Shown here: piece after piece, positions 43,147 through 47,966 of the stretch
How positions within the stretch are numbered: the stretch's first letter is position 1
Layout: every line of letters begins with the position of its first letter
Source of the DNA: WLMZ01 sp031367435
Lineage (GTDB): Bacteria; Actinomycetota; Acidimicrobiia; Acidimicrobiales; Ilumatobacteraceae
DNA: 47,966 nt
Assembly: GCA_031367435.1 (NCBI GenBank)
Contig: JANLPV010000171.1
Location: 1 to 47,966 of the forward strand
Direction of reading: 5' to 3'
Translations under genes and position numbers: made by a program
Notes under the pieces: generated by a model
What the model saw: only the letters and a program-made list of their open reading frames with translations
The model's database searches: none
Told to the model about the DNA's origin: nothing

Positions 43147-43707
43147 TCATCTAGAGTCCAAAATCTGGCCGCATATCCTTGCAAACCCGAGCGTCTCCCA
43201 TTCGAAGCGCGAAATCGAGAACATCTGACAATCAAAGAACTGGCCATCGCGATAGACCCAGTCTCGCCGAACTCCTTCCGTGGGAAGTCGGCTCGCGAGC
43301 CGAAGGAGCGGTACGCGTTCATCGACTACGACGTCAAATCTCAGCCTATGGACGTCACACAGGTCAAAGATGGCACCGAGACCCAGCATGATCGCGCCGA
43401 AGGCGCGAGTGCGGCGCTGGGCGGGGGCTAGAAAGATGGACACGAAGGCGTGCCGTGCAATGTCGAACGTGGGACCGACCAGCAGCGCACCACAAAGCTC
43501 CCCTGCCGGATTCGTCACCTCGAGCACCGCATCGAACGACGTTACGTAGTCATGGGCGTGGGAGGCATCGTCGAACCAACCCTGAGTGAGCGCGATTGAG
43601 GACCCCTGGTCTTCGAGCAACACTCCAGCCAATCGGTGGAGGTTCTCGGGGCGACGGACGCGATACCCGGCTCTCGTTCGCAGGTCAACCTGATGATTCA
43701 CTATCAC
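43147..43707 (-). CDS. GNAT family acetyltransferase (RimJ/RimL-like)
   Basis: A 186-residue protein whose C-terminal half is RimJ/RimL-like: a weak acetyl-CoA loop region FLAPAQRRTRAFGAIMLGLG, LRFDVVVDERVPLLRLASRL and the closing block EGVRRDWVYRDGQFFDCQMF then SISRFEWE. The substrate is unknown. The GTG start at 43707 overlaps the stop of the upstream membrane-protein gene (GTGA), so both are one transcript. Confidence 0.75.
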   Translation of the reverse strand: MIVNHQVDLRTRAGYRVRRPENLHRLAGVLLEDQGSSIALTQGWFDDASHAHDYVTSFDAVLEVTNPAGELCGALLVGPTFDIARHAFVSIFLAPAQRRTRAFGAIMLGLGAIFDLCDVHRLRFDVVVDERVPLLRLASRLPTEGVRRDWVYRDGQFFDCQMFSISRFEWETLGFARICGQILDSR

Positions 43708-44213
43708 GCCCAGAAGTAGGTGGAACTCAGGGCAATTGTGATCGCGAGTGCCAACACCTTTTCGGCGGCGGGCCCGGGGGTCAGTGCGTTCGCTGATTCA
43801 GTCGAGCGCCTGGCCAAGACCATCCCTACGGCACGACCCAGACCAAATCCAACAGCTGCGGACACGACCAGCGACGGCTTTGCGAAGCCGAGCGCTGTCA
43901 ACGCCACTACATGAGGCAGAAGCGTTGGGGAGTACGTGCGCCAGCCGACTCCCATTTCGATCCCGAAGAAGAAGAACCCCAGACCGCCGATCGATGTAAA
44001 CCAGGACGGTACTTGCCGGCTCGCCTGCATGCGGACACCTCGAGCTCGGAGGTAGAACAGGAATGCGCCCACAGCGATGCAACCGAGCGCGATCACGTTG
44101 GAACCGAGGACGCCGTGAAGCGCGCTGCTGAGCCAGACAAGAAGACCGGCCGAAATCAGAGCACCCACGAAGAGTCCCATGGTGAACGATGCAACATCAA
44201 CAAGTGCTCCCAA
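43704..44213 (-). CDS. Small integral membrane protein, possibly truncated at its start
   Basis: A 169-residue protein with about five membrane helices, for example MGLFVGALISAGLLVWLSSA, VIALGCIAVGAFLFYLRA, FFFFGIEMG and KVLALAITIALSS. I recognise no family. The start is uncertain: TTG 44213 or ATG 44180. In the same frame, immediately upstream and separated by one TGA (44235), lies another membrane-like segment, LVAATIAVAAGLAAGVSL, that runs up to the insertion sequence at 44305. The original gene may have been longer and cut by the insertion. It is coupled to the acetyltransferase. Confidence 0.6.
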   Translation of the reverse strand: MGALVDVASFTMGLFVGALISAGLLVWLSSALHGVLGSNVIALGCIAVGAFLFYLRARGVRMQASRQVPSWFTSIGGLGFFFFGIEMGVGWRTYSPTLLPHVVALTALGFAKPSLVVSAAVGFGLGRAVGMVLARRSTESANALTPGPAAEKVLALAITIALSSTYFWA

Positions 44214-44304
44214 CCTGGAAGCAGAGTTATGCGTTCACACTGAGCTGGACAGGGATACTCCGGCGGCGAGGCCGGCGGCGACTGCTATCGTCGCAGCGAC
44301 TAAG

Positions 44305-44326
44305 CTTGCGATTAAACCCTGGGTGC
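44305..44326 (+). repeat. Left terminal inverted repeat
   Basis: Perfect reverse complement of 46102-46123 over 22 bp. The match ends abruptly on both sides. Confidence 0.9.
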
Positions 44327-44331
44327 CTTGG

Positions 44332-45684
44332 TCATGCGGCTTTCTTGATGGCTGGGTGGCGGGTTCTGGGTGGTCGGCGGGTGCCTTTGGGGCGTCCGGG
44401 GCCAGCGCGTGAGGGTTGTGGTGGGTTGGCGGGTGTGCCGAGTGTGACGGCAAGTGCTCGAAACCCTCGACGGACGCGGTGTGGGGTGAGCAGGCTGGTG
44501 GTGAGGGGGCGTTCCCAGGGGAGCCGTAGGTCGTGGACGAGGGGGCGGGCGAGGCGGAGTTGTGTGTAGGCGGCGGCGATCAGCCAGGTCCAGCGGTCGG
44601 CTTGTTCGGGGGTGCGCACGGATGGGGTGGTCCAGCCGAGGGTGTTCTTGGCGAACCGGAAGGTGTGCTCGATGTCGAATCGGCGTAGGTATGCGCGCCA
44701 GCACTGGTCGAGGTCGGGGGTGCCTGGTCCGGACCACCACAGCCAGAGGGTCTTGTGTGCGCGGGCGACGAGTCGTGGGAGGTGTTCGACGTCGACGCGG
44801 ATGACGGTGCCGGTCACGATTGGTGGGGTCGTGTGATGCTTCCAGTGGCCGCGGCAGCCGAGCCGTGGGTGCAGTGCTGCCCAGGCGGTGACGGTGACCG
44901 TGCCGTAGCGGGGGTCGTGGGTGGTGAGCGTTGCTGTCGGTGACGGCCATGTTGTGGGGTCGGCGCAGGACATGCGTGGGCCGTGGCGTGGTGGGCGGCC
45001 GCCGGTGCTTGGGGGTCGGTTCGGGTGTGGTGGTGCGCTGGTGTGGAAGACACGGTCGTCGCGGATGCGGCACAGGATCTGGGCGTTGATGTCGGCGAGG
45101 TCATGGCCGATCGCGATGGGGTCGTAGCCGGCGTCGAACACGAACATCGGGGCCACCGGCTCGTCGGGCAAGAGTGCGACGAGTTGTCGGATCTGCGCGA
45201 CTGTCGCGTCGGTGTGGGTGTCAGCGGGTGCGATGCGGGTGACGTCGGCGGGTGCGGTCCAGGAGTCTGGAGCGAAGAGGAGCTGTACGATCCACTGGTA
45301 GTTCCAGCCGGCCACGATTGGTTGCCCGGCCGAATGCTTGGACGCCGAGTAGTAGAACCCGCGCTCTGGGCTGGTCTCCGCGTCGCAGCGATCCCAGGTC
45401 GAAGCATCGACGGCGAAAACGCGTGGCCCCTGCTCAGGGAGATGAGCAACGAGGAGTCGGCGGAGCCGGTTGATGTCGATGTCTCCGCGGTCGAGGGCTT
45501 TGTAGAGCGACCCGTGCCCGCGACGGAACACCGGCTCGAGACTCAACGACGGCACCGAACGAACCGGTGTGGGTGAGCACACGATCGCGTCACAGAGCTC
45601 GAACAGAGTGTCGGGCCAGGCGGTGAGAGACGCGTAGAGCCCGGCACGGAACGATCGCAGCGTCCCGGTCGGATCAGTTGCCAT
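44332..45684 (-). CDS. Transposase (DDE type, NF041680-like)
   Basis: A 450-residue DDE transposase. It resembles an actinobacterial group annotated as NF041680: LRSFRAGLYASLTAWPDTLF, EPVFRRGHGSLYKALDRGDI, VFAVDASTWDRCDAE (first Asp), PMFVFDAGYDPIAIGHDLAD (second Asp) and RRFDIEHTFRFAKNTLGWTT (Glu), then DRWTWLIAAAYTQLRLARPL. The C-terminus is Pro/Arg-rich and ends 5 bp from the left inverted repeat. The ATG at 45684 gives the family start; the open frame runs further upstream without homology. Base composition is even more G+C-rich than the flanks toward its 3' end. Confidence 0.88.
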   Translation of the reverse strand: MATDPTGTLRSFRAGLYASLTAWPDTLFELCDAIVCSPTPVRSVPSLSLEPVFRRGHGSLYKALDRGDIDINRLRRLLVAHLPEQGPRVFAVDASTWDRCDAETSPERGFYYSASKHSAGQPIVAGWNYQWIVQLLFAPDSWTAPADVTRIAPADTHTDATVAQIRQLVALLPDEPVAPMFVFDAGYDPIAIGHDLADINAQILCRIRDDRVFHTSAPPHPNRPPSTGGRPPRHGPRMSCADPTTWPSPTATLTTHDPRYGTVTVTAWAALHPRLGCRGHWKHHTTPPIVTGTVIRVDVEHLPRLVARAHKTLWLWWSGPGTPDLDQCWRAYLRRFDIEHTFRFAKNTLGWTTPSVRTPEQADRWTWLIAAAYTQLRLARPLVHDLRLPWERPLTTSLLTPHRVRRGFRALAVTLGTPANPPQPSRAGPGRPKGTRRPPRTRHPAIKKAA

Positions 45685-45691
45685 GTTCGTG

Positions 45692-45704
45692 CAGTATATT
45701 ACTG
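45692..45704. promoter_or_regulatory. Palindrome between transposase and DUF6788 genes
   Basis: CAGTATATTACTG has perfect 5-bp arms around TAT. It lies 7 bp upstream of the transposase ATG in an AT-rich patch, so it is placed to regulate the transposase and possibly the divergent gene. Confidence 0.5.
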
Positions 45705-45755
45705 TAAGACATTCGCCGGAGTGATGGTCTGGCAAGCTGTGATCGGAGAACATCG

Positions 45756-46097
45756 ATGCCACGACCCAACGCACGTGACCGGAGAGCACACGCAAAAATC
45801 GCCGCCGCCATCGCAGCGGCAGCGGAGAGCCACGCGCTCGCAGGCACCCTGCTTGAGCGGTACACGCGCTGCAACAAGCCCGGCTGCCGCTGCATGGCCG
45901 ACCCGCCACAACTGCACGGCCCCTACTATCAGTGGACCCGCAAGATCGACGGCAAGACCAAGACAGCGCTACTCACCCCAGAACAGGTCAAGCGCTACCA
46001 ACCCTGGTTCAACAACGCACAACAACTCAGAGCGCTCACCGCAAAACTGGAAGCACTCTCACTCGAGATCGCCAACACCACCGAAGACTGGACCTGA
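45756..46097 (+). CDS. DUF6788 family protein, insertion-sequence accessory
   Basis: A 113-residue protein with an Ala-rich N-terminal helix, the Cys motif RYTRCNKPGCRCMADPPQLH (Cys39, Cys44, Cys46), GPYYQWTRKIDGKTKTALLT and a C-terminal helix. This matches DUF6788, small proteins often found beside transposases; their function is not established. The motif CxxxxCxC could bind zinc. ATG 45756 has GGAGAA about 6 nt upstream. It lies inside the inverted repeats, so it moves with the element. Confidence 0.8.
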   Translation: MPRPNARDRRAHAKIAAAIAAAAESHALAGTLLERYTRCNKPGCRCMADPPQLHGPYYQWTRKIDGKTKTALLTPEQVKRYQPWFNNAQQLRALTAKLEALSLEIANTTEDWT

Positions 46098-46101
46098 CCC
46101 C

Positions 46102-46123
46102 GCACCCAGGGTTTAATCGCAAG
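46102..46123 (-). repeat. Right terminal inverted repeat
   Basis: Perfect reverse complement of 44305-44326. It begins 4 bp after the DUF6788 stop. Confidence 0.9.
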
Positions 46124-46249
46124 TTTAGAACTTGGCGTGATCGACCCTGATGGTGCAATCGATGGAGTTCCTTTCGAATCGAGTTTGGCCGCTGACGAAC
46201 ACGAGGCAAGGCAGACAAATACCAGCGCTGAAACAAGAGGCGACCGCAC
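46124..46249 (-). pseudogene. Lipoprotein gene 5' fragment cut by the insertion sequence
   Basis: From GTG 46249 the reading is VRSPLVSALVFVCLASCSSA then AKLDSKGTPSIAPSGSITPS, an evident lipoprotein signal (lipobox LASC, Cys17) and the start of a Ser-rich linker. After 42 codons it runs into the right inverted repeat. The missing 3' part is not recognisable on the other side of the element. The 89-bp repeat begins 10 bp upstream of its start. Confidence 0.65.
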
Positions 46250-46259
46250 GAGCGCATAG

Positions 46260-46348
46260 TGCCGGCTCTGGCGCTGTTATGCAAGTGATTCGCGCGGGTG
46301 ACAGTGGCGGGTGTCGGGTTTACGGTTGCGGGTTCACCCGGTTGAGGA
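46260..46348 (+). repeat. 89-bp direct repeat, copy 1
   Basis: Identical to 47614-47702 at 87 of 89 positions (differences at 46264 and 46313). It contains CTGGCGCTGTTATGCAAG, a 7-bp inverted pair CGGGTGA / TCACCCG, and GGTTTACGGTTGCGGG. With the bases just upstream, GCATAGTGCC and GGCGC-TGT-TATGC can form a bulged hairpin. Confidence 0.9.
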
Positions 46349-46512
46349 ACCTCGTCCACCCCTAATAACACCATTCGACCGGAAGTCACCCAAGACCTGG
46401 CGGGGGTTCTGCTCTGTGGATCGAGGCTAAGTTGCTCAACCGTCTACTTCAAAGTGTCGTAGTGAGCTGCGGGGATTCTGAACCGGCCGGGGTTTTGCGT
46501 CAGGTGTTCAGC

Positions 46513-46974
46513 TCAGCAGACGGGTGGTTGCGTCTCGGGAAGATCGCCTCCCGCGAACGTGGTCTCGCAAAACTCGATAAACCTGTCGTTCGGTCCTACG
46601 GCGTAGACGACGAACGTTGATGCCGATCGTCCCCAGCATTGGGTCGCGGAGGCAGCGTTGCTTAGGCCCGGGAACAGCTCAGGAACCGTATCGCTGACAA
46701 CAGGGGAACCAATCGACGACAGCTGGTGGCGAAGCTCGCCGACCGATGAAGTGCGGGCTGTATACAGCGAGTAGCCGGGCGGCAACGCTGCCTGACATAT
46801 CGACTCGGGTGTCCCAATCGTGCCGGTTGTGGTTGAGGAGTTTGCGGTCGGGGCGGTCACGCTGGTCGTCGTTGACAATTTCAGGGATGATGCGGTACCG
46901 CTCCCCGATGTCGATGTGCAGCTTGCGACGAAAAGCACGAGGAAGACTCCCGCGGATCGCACGGAGCTGACCAT
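46513..46974 (-). CDS. Lipoprotein of unknown function
   Basis: A 153-residue protein from ATG 46974: signal VSSVRSAGVFLVLFVASC with Cys19, a Ser/Thr-rich linker (residues about 20-52), then a small domain with Cys in ESICQAAL, TQCWGR, EFCETT and the last residue PPVC, suggesting two disulfides. It ends in Cys at the C-terminus. No family is recognised. The open frame extends upstream to 47028 without a better signal. It is divergent from the P-loop gene and both lie between the two 89-bp repeats. Confidence 0.7.
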   Translation of the reverse strand: MVSSVRSAGVFLVLFVASCTSTSGSGTASSLKLSTTTSVTAPTANSSTTTGTIGTPESICQAALPPGYSLYTARTSSVGELRHQLSSIGSPVVSDTVPELFPGLSNAASATQCWGRSASTFVVYAVGPNDRFIEFCETTFAGGDLPETQPPVC

Positions 46975-47040
46975 AGCCGGGCTCGCCTTCGAGAGCCTCC
47001 GAATGCCCGGACTAGCGCGACATTGCAAGCGCGACTGACG

Positions 47041-47595
47041 ATGCAGAACAACGAGCGCCGAGCGGCATCTCGGTGCACTGCGGATTCAAACACCTCGGCG
47101 TCGCGCCGCCGAATCGACGAGACTTGCTGGGTGGACAGAGTGGTGATCTTCGGGCGGGGTGGTTCCGGGAAGTCGACGCTCGCACGTCGCCTCGCAGCCA
47201 TCACGCGTATCCCGTCTGTCGAGCTCGACAAGGAGTTCTGGAACGACGAACTCGACGTCATGCCGCGGGCACTTTGGACTCAGCGCCAACACAACCTCGC
47301 GAGTGTTGACCGGTGGATCATGGACGGAGATCTCGGTCCCTACGACGACGTAGAGCCCCGGCTCCACCGTGCCGACACGGTGATCATCCTCGACATGTCG
47401 CTGTGGCGTTGCGCCTGGCGAGCAGCGAGAAGGGGACGCGAGCGTCGCGACTTCTGGAGGTGGACGATTGGATGGCGACGCATCAACCGACCCGAACTGC
47501 TCGCCGAAATCGGAGCTCACGCCTCTCAAGCAGAGATCATCACGCTTCGCACCCCAGCGGCCGTTAAGAAATGGCTGGAACAAGCTCGACGGTGA
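47041..47595 (+). CDS. P-loop nucleotide kinase-like protein
   Basis: An adenylate-kinase/topology-modulation-like small P-loop protein. It has VVIFGRGGSGKSTLARRLAA (Walker A), PSVELDKEFWNDEL, WIMDGDLGPYDDV and DTVIILDMSLWRCAWRAARR then GRERRDFWRW. Family members usually begin 3-6 residues before the P-loop strand. GTG 47131 (VDRVVIF) is therefore a plausible alternative start, and the 30 residues before it look unrelated. It ends 18 bp before repeat copy 2. The substrate is unknown. Confidence 0.75.
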   Translation: MQNNERRAASRCTADSNTSASRRRIDETCWVDRVVIFGRGGSGKSTLARRLAAITRIPSVELDKEFWNDELDVMPRALWTQRQHNLASVDRWIMDGDLGPYDDVEPRLHRADTVIILDMSLWRCAWRAARRGRERRDFWRWTIGWRRINRPELLAEIGAHASQAEIITLRTPAAVKKWLEQARR

Positions 47596-47613
47596 CGAAC
47601 ATGTAGCGCCGAA

Positions 47614-47702
47614 TGCCCGCTCTGGCGCTGTTATGCAAGTGATTCGCGCGGGTGACAGTGGCGGGTCTCGGGTTTACGGTTGCGGGTTCACCCGGTTGAG
47701 GA
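47614..47702 (+). repeat. 89-bp direct repeat, copy 2
   Basis: Second copy of 46260-46348, offset 1354 bp. It starts 18 bp after the P-loop gene and ends 57 bp before the recombinase start. AGCGCC and GGCGCT flank its left edge as a 6-bp inverted pair (47606-47631 area). Confidence 0.9.
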
Positions 47703-47759
47703 TCGTCTCGTCGGTTGTGGCGAGGCGGTTCTTGCCTTGTTCCTGCGAAAGGACCTGCA

Positions 47760-47966
47760 ATGACAATGTCCAACGGAGTTGTGCTTCTCCCACGCCCTGA
47801 TGATGTGTTCAGCGATGTGGAGTTACGAACCTTGGCTGGTTTTCTCGGCGGATACTCGGGGTTGACGCGTGACGCGTACGCGCTCGATATCCGCCAGTTC
47901 GCCCAATGGTGCCATGACCGCCATGTCGCGTTGTTCGATGTTGCCCGCCATGACATCGAAGCGTTC
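47760..47966 (+). CDS. Tyrosine recombinase/integrase, N-terminal part
   Basis: The first 69 codons of a gene cut by the window end. The reading MTMSNGVVLLPRPDDVFSDV then ELRTLAGFLGGYSGLTRDAY and ALDIRQFAQWCHDRHVALFD has the SAM-like core-binding domain of tyrosine recombinases (YxxDLxxFxxWC pattern). The catalytic domain lies outside the window. ATG 47760 has AAAGGA 7 nt upstream; a second in-frame ATG follows at 47766. It is immediately downstream of repeat copy 2, which may be its recombination site or promoter region. It differs in sequence from the housekeeping XerC at 9169-10089. Confidence 0.8.
   Translation, partial: MTMSNGVVLLPRPDDVFSDVELRTLAGFLGGYSGLTRDAYALDIRQFAQWCHDRHVALFDVARHDIEAF

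Larger units (their letters stand above)
44305..46123. mobile_element. Complete insertion sequence with transposase and DUF6788 gene
   Basis: A 1.82-kb element bounded by perfect 22-bp inverted repeats, at 44305-44326 (CTTGCGATTAAACC then CTGGGTGC) and 46102-46123. It carries two divergent genes: a 450-aa transposase on the minus strand and a 113-aa DUF6788 protein on the plus strand, with a palindrome between them. No target-site duplication is obvious directly outside the repeats. A TTAA lies inside each repeat, but that follows from their symmetry. On the right it abuts a cut lipoprotein gene. Confidence 0.85.

Noticed and set aside
44312..46116. TTAA target-site duplication (piggyBac-like)
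   Set aside because: TTAA lies inside both inverted repeats and is self-complementary, so it appears at both ends by symmetry, and the homology continues beyond it.
46260..47702. CRISPR array or classical integron attC sites
   Set aside because: Only two copies, 1.35 kb apart, with genes between, so not CRISPR. GTTATGC is present, but paired RYYYAAC boxes and normal spacers are not, so classical attC is unproven.

Overview
The window looks like chromosomal DNA of a free-living actinobacterium (Actinomycetota). An Acidimicrobiia-type lineage is my inference, not something the sequence proves. Supporting signs are high G+C, many GTG/TTG starts, ATGA/GTGA stop-start overlaps, a WhiG-type sigma factor beside rpsB, and several genes where a TANNNT -10 box lies 6-8 nt before the start codon, which suggests leaderless mRNAs.

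Region 1 (1-12.8 kb, all on the minus strand) is a conserved core run. Read 5' to 3' it is comM, dprA, xerC, whiG, a degenerate LytM protein, rpsB, tsf, pyrH, frr, cdsA, dxr, rseP, and ispG cut by the window edge. It joins DNA uptake/processing and chromosome dimer resolution to translation, UMP synthesis, phospholipid synthesis and the MEP isoprenoid pathway. Oddities are a LytM domain with its metal ligands replaced, a CdsA with a disordered N-terminus of about 210 residues, and an RpsB with a repetitive C-terminal tail.

Region 2 (12.9-27.1 kb) is mixed housekeeping: a lipoprotein, ClpP, two PLP fold-type II enzymes divergent from a SufR-like Fe-S regulator with a clear inverted-repeat operator, a DUF2461 protein, an EthD protein, a HerA-like ATPase, two SDRs, an MFS exporter, and the operon phoH-ybeY-corC.

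Region 3 (27.2-40.4 kb) starts with a membrane GGDEF-EAL protein. It then holds a coherent catabolic cluster: acetoacetyl-CoA synthetase, a metallophosphoesterase, gamma-butyrobetaine dioxygenase, a BKACE-type dehydrocarnitine cleavage enzyme, and a carnitine dehydrogenase fused to a betainyl-CoA thioesterase. Together they could turn gamma-butyrobetaine or carnitine into glycine betaine plus acetoacetyl-CoA. A secreted membrane-anchored protein, a GH29 alpha-L-fucosidase and a cytochrome P450 follow.

Region 4 (40.4-48 kb) is an accessory, recombination-rich zone. A MazEF-like toxin-antitoxin pair sits between two imperfect copies of a tRNA/tmRNA 3'-end-like sequence. An IS256-type transposase remnant follows, then orphan lipoproteins, an acetyltransferase and a membrane protein. 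A complete 1.8-kb insertion sequence with 22-bp perfect terminal inverted repeats carries a transposase and a divergent DUF6788 gene, and it cuts a lipoprotein gene. Finally an 89-bp near-perfect direct repeat flanks a two-gene unit and leads into a tyrosine recombinase gene truncated at the window end. This last arrangement is the best candidate for an undescribed mobile system.
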